From Pseudomonas jessenii (GTDB lineage: Bacteria; Pseudomonadota; Gammaproteobacteria; Pseudomonadales; Pseudomonadaceae): a stretch of DNA of 64,000 nt. The notes beneath the pieces are model-generated. The model saw only the letters and a list, made by a program, of their open reading frames with translations, was not told where the DNA came from and ran no database searches. The stretch lies in contig NZ_NIWT01000003.1 in the NCBI RefSeq assembly GCF_002236115.1, positions 310,001 to 374,000 on the forward strand, written 5' to 3'. Below, piece by piece: positions 1-8,081 of this stretch. The position numbers and the translations under genes are program-made. The first letter of the stretch is position 1, and every line of letters begins with the position of its first letter.

Positions 1-885
1 GCCATACTTTGCCTGATGACAAGCGGCCTGCTGGGCAGCCTGGCGAGTAACGCGGCCGACATTTTGCTCACGGGGGCCGAAGACAGCCCCGGTGTGCGGG
101 CGTTTACCCAGGCCCTGAGCGAGTTGCGACCACGCGATAACGTACGCTTCCAGACGCTGGCCAAAATGCCGATACCGGACAAGCTGCCGGAAAACATCCG
201 CTTGATACTGCTCGACCTGCCCAGCCTCGACTGGCGCCTGCAAAACGCCCAGGGCCCGGCGACTCTCGTATTGCGCATCAGCCGCCTGCAAGCCCGGCAA
301 CGCTTGAACAATACGTTGCCTGCGCGCCTTTGCCTGCTATGGAGCGATCCACCACTGGATCGCCAGTTGCGCTTGACCCGCACCCTGTTGCCACAAGCCA
401 GACGCATCGGCGTGCTCTACGACACCCACAGTGAATTTCTGTTGAATGAGCTGCGTCAGGCCGCCCTCCCCCTGGGTCTTGAGATGGTCACCCAGCGCTG
501 GGACAACATTCACGACAGTCGTCCATTACAGGCACTGCTAAATAACAGCGACGTGTTGCTGGGACTTGACGATGCCGACCTGTACAACCCGAAAACCGCA
601 AAGAACCTGCTGTTGAGCAGCTATTCGCGGCAAGTGGCCCTGATCGGACCCAACGCCGGATTCGTCAAGGCCGGAAGCCTGGCCAGCACCTATAGCGATC
701 AGAGCGACTGGCTGGCGGTCCTCGACGAATTGCTCGACCGGCCACCAGCCACCTGGCCGCGCACGCACTATCCCCATCGATTCAAGGTCGCGAGCAACCC
801 GCAAGTCGCACGTTCATTGGGTATCGAACAGATAAACGAAGCGTCTGTCGCCACACTGCTGGCTGAAGGAGAACGCCGTCCATGA
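1..885 (+). CDS. Periplasmic binding-like protein, 5' end outside window
   Basis: The reading frame is open to the first base, and residues just before the mature-looking sequence (SLASNA then ADILL) look like the end of a signal peptide, so the true start probably lies upstream of the window. The fold resembles ABC-transporter substrate-binding proteins of the type found beside sensor kinases (segments RRIGVLYD and KAGSLASTYSD). The stop overlaps the start of the next gene by ATGA, so the two are translationally coupled. I infer a periplasmic ligand-sensing or accessory role for the downstream hybrid kinase; the ligand cannot be read from the sequence. Confidence 0.7.
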   Translation, partial: AILCLMTSGLLGSLASNAADILLTGAEDSPGVRAFTQALSELRPRDNVRFQTLAKMPIPDKLPENIRLILLDLPSLDWRLQNAQGPATLVLRISRLQARQRLNNTLPARLCLLWSDPPLDRQLRLTRTLLPQARRIGVLYDTHSEFLLNELRQAALPLGLEMVTQRWDNIHDSRPLQALLNNSDVLLGLDDADLYNPKTAKNLLLSSYSRQVALIGPNAGFVKAGSLASTYSDQSDWLAVLDELLDRPPATWPRTHYPHRFKVASNPQVARSLGIEQINEASVATLLAEGERRP

Positions 886-2783
886 GCTTGCGCCGTCGCT
901 GGGACATCAACACTCGCACCCAACTGATCAGCCTCGGCCCTGCACTGCTGCTGACCTTGTTGCTGATCAGTTTCTTCACGTTCGTGCGCATCCAGGATCT
1001 GCGTCAGGAAATCTCCCACACCGGCCAGTTGATCGCCAATCAACTGGCCCCGGCCACCGAGTACGGCGTGATTTCGGGCAACATCGAAGTGCTCGAAACC
1101 TTGCTCAAGGCGACGCTGGCCACGCCCAACGTGAGTTTTCTGGAAATCCAGGACAGTGCAAACCGGGTTCTGGTGTACGTCGAACAACCGAGCGAACACC
1201 ACAATCGCGCGCAACAGCTCGAAGTGTTCCAGGCACCGATACGGCTCCAGCGTATCGCGTTGCACAATGATTTTTTCCAGAGCAGCAAAACCGCCACTGC
1301 CGCCCCCACCGAGGACTACCTCGGTCGGGTGATCGTCGGGCTGTCCAACGATGCCTTCAGCCGGCGCCAACAGGAAATCGTGCTCAAGGCCGCCATCCTG
1401 GCGCTGTTTGCCCTGCTGTTTACCTTCATCGTGGCCCGCCGCCTGGCGGGCAGCCTGTCGAAACCGATCCGTGATATCGGCAATGCGGTCAAGGCGATCC
1501 AGGACGGCGATTACAACACACCGCTGCCCATTGTCGACGACACCGAGCTGGGGGCGCTGTCGCAACACATCAACAACCTCGCCAGCGGTCTCGAGCAGGC
1601 CAGCCGCGAACAGCATCAGGCCATGGCGCAGTTGATCCAGACCCGCGAAGAAGCGGAAAAGGCCAACAACGCCAAATCCGATTTCCTCGCCATGATGAGC
1701 CATGAACTGCGCACGCCGATGAATGGCGTACTGGGCATGCTGCAGTTACTGGAAACCACCGACATGACCGAGGAGCAGATGGAGTATGCGGCGCTGGCCT
1801 CCGAATCCACCGAGCACTTGCTCAAGGTCATCAACGACATCCTGGATTTCTCGCGGATCGAACGTTCAGAGCTGGAACTGGAGCACATTGCATTCAACCT
1901 CACCGACCTGATCGGCAGTTGCGCCCAGTCGTTCCAGCACAGCGCCGCGCAACGCGGCCTGGACCTGCAACTGATGATCCCCGACGACATGCGCGGTTTG
2001 CAGGTCAAGGGCGACCCGACGCGTATCCGTCAGATACTGGTCAACCTGGTCGGCAATGCGCTGAAGTTCACCGAGCAGGGCCGCGTCACGATCGAGGCGC
2101 AGTGGCAATCGCTGGACCACGAGTTGCTGTGGTTCACCTGCACCGTGCGCGACAGCGGGATCGGCATCCCGGCGCAAAGCCTGGAATTGATGTTCAGCGC
2201 TTTCCAGCAGGCCGACAGTTCTATTTCAAGACGCTACGGCGGTACGGGGCTGGGCCTGCCGATTGCCCGTACCCTGGCCGAACGCATGGGCGGCACCTTG
2301 CGCGCGCAGAGTGAGGAAGGCCGCGGTTCGGTGTTCACCCTGGAAATTCCCCTGGCATTGCACCAGCAGACACAACCACTCCTACCCCCTCGCGCGCAAT
2401 CGCGCAACAGCAACGGCGAAGGACGCAATGTGTTGTTGGTCGAAGACAACCCGGTCAACCAGACCGTCATCGAAGCCATGTTGCGCAGCCTGGGCTTCAA
2501 GGTCAGTGTCGCTGCCGACGGCGCGCAGGCGGTACGCAGCGCCGAGAGCCTGATCTTCGAAGCGATCCTGATGGATTGCCGCTTGCCGATCATCGATGGC
2601 TATGAAGCCACCCGACAAATACGCAATCTACCCGGTTGCACCGACCTGCCGATCATCGCCCTGACCGCCAATGCCTTGCAGGGTGACCGCGAAGCCTGTC
2701 TGTCGGCGGGGATGAACGATTACCTGGCCAAGCCGTTCAAACGGACTGATCTGCAGCAAATTCTTCAGCGTTGGGTGCAGTAG
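882..2783 (+). CDS. Hybrid sensor histidine kinase, PA1611-type
   Basis: 633 residues. Transmembrane segments lie at about 18-36 and 166-186 around a periplasmic domain, followed by HAMP (187-240), a dimerisation domain with phosphoacceptor His274 (MSHELRTPMNG), an ATPase domain (N box near 386-395, DSGIGIP at 424, GGTGLGLP at 453) and a C-terminal receiver with Asp565 and Lys617. There is no Hpt domain. It lies directly upstream of fabA-fabB, as does P. aeruginosa PA1611, a hybrid kinase reported to act on RetS and thus the Gac/Rsm pathway. Orthology is inferred from position and architecture. Coupled by a 4-base overlap to the binding-like protein before it. Confidence 0.85.
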   Translation: MSLRRRWDINTRTQLISLGPALLLTLLLISFFTFVRIQDLRQEISHTGQLIANQLAPATEYGVISGNIEVLETLLKATLATPNVSFLEIQDSANRVLVYVEQPSEHHNRAQQLEVFQAPIRLQRIALHNDFFQSSKTATAAPTEDYLGRVIVGLSNDAFSRRQQEIVLKAAILALFALLFTFIVARRLAGSLSKPIRDIGNAVKAIQDGDYNTPLPIVDDTELGALSQHINNLASGLEQASREQHQAMAQLIQTREEAEKANNAKSDFLAMMSHELRTPMNGVLGMLQLLETTDMTEEQMEYAALASESTEHLLKVINDILDFSRIERSELELEHIAFNLTDLIGSCAQSFQHSAAQRGLDLQLMIPDDMRGLQVKGDPTRIRQILVNLVGNALKFTEQGRVTIEAQWQSLDHELLWFTCTVRDSGIGIPAQSLELMFSAFQQADSSISRRYGGTGLGLPIARTLAERMGGTLRAQSEEGRGSVFTLEIPLALHQQTQPLLPPRAQSRNSNGEGRNVLLVEDNPVNQTVIEAMLRSLGFKVSVAADGAQAVRSAESLIFEAILMDCRLPIIDGYEATRQIRNLPGCTDLPIIALTANALQGDREACLSAGMNDYLAKPFKRTDLQQILQRWVQ

Positions 2784-3030
2784 TACAGGCCTTTCGACCA
2801 TCTGCGACTGGCGTGAAAGGCGAAAGTGCGGCAGTCTTAGTCACCCGAACAGGCCCGAAAAGGGGCTTGAATAATAATTTCAGTGCACAAGTGTACATTC
2901 ATGTCCTTGGTGCTGTGACTTTCACCACAACGCAATAGTCTATGAGTAGGCTGCCGGTTCGAGGCATGAACGCTTCGATCGGCCGGGAAGATTTGCCCCA
3001 CCTGCCGCATGGGACTATTGAGGAGCTCGC
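2784..3030. other. Intergenic region upstream of fabA
   Basis: 247 bases without a gene. It should hold the fabAB promoter and contains the 18-base partial palindrome listed separately as a DesT-like operator. A Shine-Dalgarno sequence GAGGAG lies just before the fabA ATG. No clear terminator for the preceding kinase gene was seen. Confidence 0.6.
2882..2899. promoter_or_regulatory. Candidate DesT-like operator of fabAB
   Basis: On the minus strand this reads AATGTACACTTGTGCACT, matching at about 13 of 18 positions the DesT site AGTGAACGCTTGTTGACT as I recall it from the P. aeruginosa desCB promoter. DesT is known to act on fabAB in that species. The site lies 132 bases before the fabA ATG. 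By-eye match, not scored. Confidence 0.4.
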
Positions 3031-3546
3031 ATGACCAAACAAAACGCCTTTACCCGGGAAGATCTGCTGCGCTGCAGTCGCGGTGAGCTGTTCGGCCCTG
3101 GTAACGCGCAACTGCCCGCCCCGAACATGCTGATGGTTGATCGCATCACCCTGATCAGCGAAGAAGGTGGCAAGTACGGCAAAGGTGAATTGGTCGCCGA
3201 GCTGGATATCAATCCGGACCTGTGGTTCTTCGCCTGCCACTTCGAAGGCGATCCGGTGATGCCGGGCTGCCTGGGCCTCGACGCCATGTGGCAACTGGTC
3301 GGTTTCTTCCTGGGCTGGCAAGGCCTGCCGGGCCGTGGCCGTGCGCTGGGTTCGGGCGAAGTGAAATTCTTCGGCCAGGTCCTGCCGACCGCCAAGAAAG
3401 TCACCTATAACATTCATATCAAGCGCGTCCTCAAGGGCAAGCTGAACCTGGCCATCGCCGACGGTTCGGTCACTGTCGACGGTCGCGAAATCTACACCGC
3501 CGAAGGCCTCCGGGTCGGCGTGTTCACCTCCACTGACAACTTCTAA
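3031..3546 (+). CDS. fabA: 3-hydroxydecanoyl-ACP dehydratase/isomerase
   Basis: 171 residues, the usual FabA length. It dehydrates 3-hydroxydecanoyl-ACP and isomerises trans-2- to cis-3-decenoyl-ACP, the branch point of anaerobic-type unsaturated fatty acid synthesis. The hot-dog fold helix carries the catalytic His in [19 protein letters not shown] (about residues 67-85), with the acidic partner in that helix. A GAGGAG ribosome site precedes the ATG by 8 bases. It forms an operon with fabB, 11 bases downstream. Cytoplasmic. Confidence 0.98.
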   Translation: MTKQNAFTREDLLRCSRGELFGPGNAQLPAPNMLMVDRITLISEEGGKYGKGELVAELDINPDLWFFACHFEGDPVMPGCLGLDAMWQLVGFFLGWQGLPGRGRALGSGEVKFFGQVLPTAKKVTYNIHIKRVLKGKLNLAIADGSVTVDGREIYTAEGLRVGVFTSTDNF

Positions 3547-3557
3547 GGGTTATCCGC

Positions 3558-4778
3558 ATGCGCCGCGTCGTTATCACTGGTCTGGGCATCGTTTCTTGCC
3601 TGGGCAATGACAAAGAGACCGTCTCCGCTAACCTGCGTGCAAGCCGCCCTGGCATCCGGTTCAACCCGGAATATGCCGAAATGGGTCTGCGTAGCCAGGT
3701 TTCCGGCTCCATTGACCTCAACCTTGAAGAACTGATCGATCGCAAGATCTATCGCTTCGTCGGCCACGCGGCAGCTTATGCCTACCTGGCCATGAAAGAC
3801 GCCATCACTGACTCCGGCCTGACCGAAGAGCAGGTTTCCAACCCGCGTACCGGCCTGATCGCCGGTTCCGGTGGCGCATCGACCTTGAACCAGATGGAAG
3901 CGCTGGACATCCTGCGCGAGAAAGGCGTCAAGCGCGTCGGCCCATACCGCGTAACGCGGACCATGAGCAGCACCGTTTCCGCTTGCCTGGCCACTCCGTT
4001 CAAGATCAAGGGCCTGAACTACTCCATCGCTTCTGCCTGCGCCACCAGTGCTCACTGCATCGGTACCGCCATGGAACAGATTCAGATGGGCAAGCAGGAC
4101 ATCGTCTTCGCCGGCGGCGGTGAAGAAGAGCACTGGAGCCAGTCGTTCCTGTTCGACGCCATGGGCGCCCTGTCCAGCAAGCGCAACGACACCCCGGAAA
4201 AAGCTTCCCGTGCCTACGACGCAGACCGTGACGGTTTCGTCATCGCCGGCGGTGGCGGCATGGTCGTGGTTGAAGAGCTGGAACATGCTCTGGCCCGCGG
4301 CGCGAAGATCTACGCGGAAATCGTTGGCTACGGCGCGACCTCCGACGGCTACGACATGGTTGCCCCGAGCGGCGAAGGCGCGATCCGCTGCATGCAGCAG
4401 GCGCTGTCCACCGTCGACACCCCGATCGACTACCTGAACACCCACGGCACTTCGACCCCGGTCGGCGACGTCGCGGAAATGAAAGGTGTGCGTGAAGTGT
4501 TCGGCGACAAGGCTCCGGCCATCAGCTCCACCAAGAGCCTGTCGGGTCACTCCCTGGGCGCTGCCGGCGTTCACGAAGCGATCTACTGCATGCTGATGAT
4601 GGAAGGCAACTTCATTGCCGGCTCCGCCAACATCGACGAGCTGGACCCTGAAGTGGCCGATCTGCCGGTGCTGACCAAGACCCGCGAAAACGCCACCATC
4701 AACACCGTGATGAGCAACAGCTTCGGTTTCGGTGGCACCAACGCCACTTTGGTACTGAAGCGCTGGGAAGGTAAGTAA
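3558..4778 (+). CDS. fabB: 3-oxoacyl-ACP synthase I
   Basis: 406 residues. Elongating condensing enzyme of type II fatty acid synthesis; it extends cis-3-decenoyl-ACP made by FabA and so commits carbon to unsaturated chains. Thiolase-fold signatures: active-site Cys in [12 protein letters not shown] (about residue 163), first His in [11 protein letters not shown] (about 297) and second in [11 protein letters not shown] (about 332). Immediately downstream of fabA and followed by a strong terminator, so fabAB is a two-gene transcription unit. Confidence 0.98.
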   Translation: MRRVVITGLGIVSCLGNDKETVSANLRASRPGIRFNPEYAEMGLRSQVSGSIDLNLEELIDRKIYRFVGHAAAYAYLAMKDAITDSGLTEEQVSNPRTGLIAGSGGASTLNQMEALDILREKGVKRVGPYRVTRTMSSTVSACLATPFKIKGLNYSIASACATSAHCIGTAMEQIQMGKQDIVFAGGGEEEHWSQSFLFDAMGALSSKRNDTPEKASRAYDADRDGFVIAGGGGMVVVEELEHALARGAKIYAEIVGYGATSDGYDMVAPSGEGAIRCMQQALSTVDTPIDYLNTHGTSTPVGDVAEMKGVREVFGDKAPAISSTKSLSGHSLGAAGVHEAIYCMLMMEGNFIAGSANIDELDPEVADLPVLTKTRENATINTVMSNSFGFGGTNATLVLKRWEGK

Positions 4779-4802
4779 TTTCCCTCTGCTGAGTCGCACA
4801 TG

Positions 4803-4835
4803 AAAACGCCCCGACTGGTTCGGGGCGTTTTTTTG
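4803..4835 (+). terminator. Terminator of fabAB
   Basis: Stem AACGCCCCGA / TCGGGGCGTT with a 5-base loop followed by a run of T, 25 bases after the fabB stop. Typical intrinsic terminator. Confidence 0.9.
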
Positions 4836-4863
4836 GCCTCAAAGAATTCGACACCACAACCAT

Positions 4864-4954
4864 TGTGGGAGTGAGCTTGCTCGCGATGAGGGAGTGTCAA
4901 TCGACATCATTGCTGTCTGACCCACCGCAATCGCGAGCAAGCTCGCTCCCACAG
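4864..4954. repeat. REP pair (BIME)
   Basis: Two inverted REP units: TGTGGGAGTGAGCTTGCTCG at the left and its complement at the right, separated by about 35 bases. The left unit differs by one base (GTGAGC for GCGAGC) from the copies elsewhere in the window. Confidence 0.9.
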
Positions 4955-5177
4955 TTTCAGTGCTCGACACTGGATTTGTGGTGCCTTCAACATGAAACGT
5001 TTGTCATGAAACTTAACGCCCTGCGACTGAATGTCGCGGATTCCGCGGGCTGCAGGACTGTTTCCATTTTTGCAAAAAACCGTTACCAAACTCAGTTATT
5101 TACTTAGCAAGCTAACAAAACATATAACAGAGTCCTGCACACGCCTTGCTGCAGATAACAGAGATTGGAGCTAGCAG
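4955..5177. other. Intergenic region before small gene
   Basis: About 220 bases, clearly more AT-rich than its surroundings near 5060-5140. It probably holds the promoter for the small gene that follows; GGAG precedes that gene's ATG by 9 bases. I see no RNA gene or reading frame that I would defend. Confidence 0.4.
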
Positions 5178-5366
5178 ATGACTGTAAAAGTAACTGAACG
5201 CGACGATTCACATAAATCCCACGAGGGTGTAGCCGCCGGTATCCGGATCTGGGACGTGCATCAACAAGACCTGCTGGTCGGGATGTTCCACTCCGAGATC
5301 GACGCGCAAAACTACAGGGCCGAACTGGAAATGCTCGAGCGCAACCGCGAGCTCGCAACCGGTTGA
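5178..5366 (+). CDS. Small hydrophilic protein of unknown function
   Basis: 62 residues, strongly charged, no signal peptide or membrane segment. It starts MTVKVTERDD and has a compact core (GIRIWDVHQQDLLVGMFHSE) followed by a helix rich in Glu and Arg. A reasonable ribosome site (GGAG) precedes the ATG. It resembles small conserved Pseudomonas proteins of no assigned role; I do not recognise a named family. It stands alone between the REP pair and the convergent nitrilase-like gene. Confidence 0.6.
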   Translation: MTVKVTERDDSHKSHEGVAAGIRIWDVHQQDLLVGMFHSEIDAQNYRAELEMLERNRELATG

Positions 5367-5433
5367 AGGCAGACTCCACCACCATGCAGCCTGCCCCTTC
5401 CCGCACGGGTAGGCTGCAACCGGAGCACGCGGC

Positions 5434-6381
5434 TCAGGCAATCTGAATGGCCGCTAAATGAAGGGAGTCGTCGATCACCACCGAAGGAACAACACCGACG
5501 ATCCAGCCCGCCTCAAGCTTCACCACCTCGCACTCACCATCGCCCATGCCGTCATTGCGGACGGCAAACTGAAGCGAAGATAGATGACGCTTGCCGTCAT
5601 CGAAGTCCATGCCACAGGCGATCAGGAAATCGATTTTGGCCCCCGCCAGTTCAACCTCCTTGTCCCGTTCACCGTCTTTCAACGCCGCATAATCGAGGCA
5701 CAAGTTGATACCGAATGGGCAACCCACTACAAGACTATTAATAAATATTCCTTCGTAGCCACCAAAGTAACTGTGCTCGGCCTGTACACTACTGACCTTC
5801 TTTACCCGTACCACAACCTCATCGAACAACTTGAAAAACCAGTACCCGTCTTCCGACCCTACATGTCTTCCAAAATCGATTCCTGACACATAACGCTTCG
5901 GCCACATCGACATCAGCGGCATGTCGACCTCGTATTCCTTATTGGAAATTGTGAGCACATAATTAATGACATCGTAATAGCTCGACTCCCCCTCTCCCAC
6001 CTTGATCAGCGTCGCACAACTTCCCGCCAATAAAACGATCTTGCCGTAGCGCTCCACTGGCAGATCACTTATCAACAGCGTCACACACTCGGTCACCTTC
6101 GTCAGATAAGCAGAGTTCAGTTCGTGAAGTTCCTGTTCATTACGGACTTCGTGCCAGGGAATGTTCCAGAAAAACTCAGGCAGGGTTACGAAAACGCACG
6201 CGGGCCTGCCGTGATCGTCGCGAGCAGCTTTCGCAGCGATCTTGATCTTTCGGCGCACAAGCTCCGCTCGTGTGACAAGCTCGTCGTCCAGATAGTCGTG
6301 AATGGATTGATCGGGTTGTCGCGGCTGTGAAAGCTGCGATTTAAAAGTAGGTTGGCGTAACGAGGCGATACTTACCAGCAT
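5434..6381 (-). CDS. Orphan nitrilase-superfamily-like protein
   Basis: 315 residues from the ATG at 6381; a TTG two codons earlier is also possible. It fits the carbon-nitrogen hydrolase pattern: Glu69 in VTLPEFFW, a candidate Lys162 in MWPKRY, and Cys228 in GINLCLDYA, the Glu-Lys-Cys triad in the right order and spacing. The segment IDFLIACGMDF matches the strand after the nucleophile. Such enzymes cleave or form amides; the substrate cannot be told. The match is distant, so this is an inference. Base composition is more AT-rich than the flanking core genes, suggesting acquisition. No partner gene adjoins it. Confidence 0.6.
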   Translation of the reverse strand: MLVSIASLRQPTFKSQLSQPRQPDQSIHDYLDDELVTRAELVRRKIKIAAKAARDDHGRPACVFVTLPEFFWNIPWHEVRNEQELHELNSAYLTKVTECVTLLISDLPVERYGKIVLLAGSCATLIKVGEGESSYYDVINYVLTISNKEYEVDMPLMSMWPKRYVSGIDFGRHVGSEDGYWFFKLFDEVVVRVKKVSSVQAEHSYFGGYEGIFINSLVVGCPFGINLCLDYAALKDGERDKEVELAGAKIDFLIACGMDFDDGKRHLSSLQFAVRNDGMGDGECEVVKLEAGWIVGVVPSVVIDDSLHLAAIQIA

Positions 6382-6451
6382 TGACAATATCCTTATTCAT
6401 TTAATTTCATTCCATTAGTTCTCTCCCCTGAGAATATTTCGGGCAAAAGAA

Positions 6452-6487
6452 AACCCGAGAGATCGTATCGACGCGATCTTTCGGGTT
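6452..6487 (-). terminator. Terminator downstream of the DUF2058 gene
   Basis: Long imperfect hairpin, AACCCGA...AGATCG paired with CGATCT...TCGGGTT. On the minus strand it ends in a T-rich tail (TTTTCTTTT), so it should stop transcription leaving the DUF2058 gene. Confidence 0.75.
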
Positions 6488-6539
6488 CAATTCATTAATC
6501 CAGCAATGTACTAACAAACATGTAATGGAAGAGGAGCGA

Positions 6540-7082
6540 TTACCACATCAGATCATCAGGGATCTTGTAGGCCGCATACGGATCGTCCTCGACGCTGACT
6601 TCTTCGGTCTGCACATTCATCTGCACGATGCGTTGCGGGTCGCGCTCCTGAATCTTCAATGCCGCCTCGCGCGGAATCACTTCGTAGCCGCCAGCGTGAT
6701 GCACGATGGCCAGCGAACCGCTGCTGAGCTTGTTGCGCATCAGGGTGTTGACGCAGATGCGCTTGACCTTTTTGTCGTCGACGAAGTTGTAGTAATCCTC
6801 GGTCGTCAATTTCGGTAGGCGCGAAACTTCGATCAATTGCTTGACCTGCGCGGCACGGGCCTTGGCCTCAGCCTTTTCCTGCTGCTGGCGGTTGAGCTCC
6901 TGGTCGCGCTTGACCTTCTCGGCCATGGCTTCCTGTGCCGCGCGCTGCTGGGAGTCATCCAGCTCGATCTGGCCTTTGTGGGCCAGGCGTTGCTGTTTCT
7001 GCTTGTCTTTGCTGACCTGCTTGGCCTGCTTCTGGTTGACCAGCCCTGCTTTGAGCAACTGGTCGCGAAGGGAAATGCTCAT
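6540..7082 (-). CDS. DUF2058 (YaiL-type) protein
   Basis: 180 residues. N-terminus SLRDQLLKAGLVNQKQ followed by a long Lys/Gln-rich charged helix (about residues 20-90), then a small C-terminal domain with TEDYYNFVDDKKVKR; this is the DUF2058/YaiL family of proteobacterial nucleoid- or ribosome-associated-looking proteins of unproven role. It lies 28 bases after mazG on the same strand and probably shares its transcript. Function unknown. Confidence 0.85.
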   Translation of the reverse strand: MSISLRDQLLKAGLVNQKQAKQVSKDKQKQQRLAHKGQIELDDSQQRAAQEAMAEKVKRDQELNRQQQEKAEAKARAAQVKQLIEVSRLPKLTTEDYYNFVDDKKVKRICVNTLMRNKLSSGSLAIVHHAGGYEVIPREAALKIQERDPQRIVQMNVQTEEVSVEDDPYAAYKIPDDLMW

Positions 7083-7110
7083 GGTGCTTATTACTCACTT
7101 AGGCCACTGC

Positions 7111-7944
7111 TCAACCGCAGCTGGGCAAATTCTTTTCCTGACGTTTGGCTTCGCCCCACAAGGCGTCCAACTCTTCGAGGGTGCAATCTTCCATGGGACG
7201 GCGGGTGTCGCGCAATGCCTGTTCGATAAAACGAAAGCGTCTTTCAAACTTGCCGTTGGCACCCCGCAGTGCGGTTTCCGGATCAACCTTGAGGTGCCGC
7301 GCCAGATTCACCACGGAGAACAGCAGGTCACCGATCTCTTCGGCCACGGCCTCGGGATCATTTTCCGACATGGCTTCGAGGACTTCATCGAGCTCTTCAC
7401 GCACTTTGTCGAACACCGGCAAGGCGTCCGGCCAGTCGAACCCGACCTGCCCCGCGCGCTTTTGCAATTTCGCCGAACGTGACAACGCCGGCAATGCAGC
7501 GGGGACGTCATCGAGCAATGACAGCTGTTCGGGCGCGCAGGACTTCTCTGCGCGCTCCTCGGTCTTGATCTCTTCCCAGCGCTGCTTGACCTGCTCTTCG
7601 CTGAGGCGCGGGACATCCAGCGGTGCATAGAGGTCGCCCGTAGGAAACACATGGGGGTGACGACGGATCAGCTTGCGGGTGATGCTGTCGACCACACCTT
7701 CAAACTCGAAGCGCCCTTCTTCCCGAGCCAACTGGCTGTAATACACCACCTGGAACAACAAGTCGCCGAGCTCCCCCTGCAAGTGATCGAAGTCACCGCG
7801 CTCAATGGCGTCGGCGACTTCGTAGGCTTCTTCCAGAGTGTGGGGGACGATGGTGGCGTAAGTTTGCTTGATGTCCCACGGGCAACCGTACTGCGGGTCG
7901 CGCAGGCGGTTCATGAGGTGCAGCAGGTCTTCAAGTGAATACAT
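7111..7944 (-). CDS. mazG: Nucleoside triphosphate pyrophosphohydrolase
   Basis: 277 residues from the ATG at 7944. All-alpha NTP pyrophosphohydrolase with two MazG domains. The first carries EEAYEVADAIERGD and ELGDLLFQV (Mg-binding Glu/Asp residues); the second has ELDEVLEAMSE and EEIGDLLFSVVN. It hydrolyses NTPs to NMP and pyrophosphate; in E. coli it lowers ppGpp effects and acts next to relA, as here (relA lies just upstream). A REP pair separates the two genes. Confidence 0.95.
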   Translation of the reverse strand: MYSLEDLLHLMNRLRDPQYGCPWDIKQTYATIVPHTLEEAYEVADAIERGDFDHLQGELGDLLFQVVYYSQLAREEGRFEFEGVVDSITRKLIRRHPHVFPTGDLYAPLDVPRLSEEQVKQRWEEIKTEERAEKSCAPEQLSLLDDVPAALPALSRSAKLQKRAGQVGFDWPDALPVFDKVREELDEVLEAMSENDPEAVAEEIGDLLFSVVNLARHLKVDPETALRGANGKFERRFRFIEQALRDTRRPMEDCTLEELDALWGEAKRQEKNLPSCG

Positions 7945-7969
7945 CAATCTCTCTCACTGCAAAGTCCCT

Positions 7970-8060
7970 TGTGGGAGCGAGCTTGCTCGCGATAGCGGAC
8001 AGTCAGACAACACCTGTGTTGAATGTTGAACCGTCATCGCGAGCAAGCTCGCTCCCACAG
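7970..8060. repeat. REP pair (BIME) between relA and mazG
   Basis: Inverted units TGTGGGAGCGAGCTTGCTCG (left) and its complement (right) separated by about 40 bases, located in the relA-mazG gap. Confidence 0.9.
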
Positions 8061-8081
8061 TGGATCGGCGCTGAACATGCA

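Noticed and set aside
768..1703. 311-codon minus-strand frame under the first two genes
   Set aside because: Gln/His-rich antisense shadow typical of high-GC DNA.
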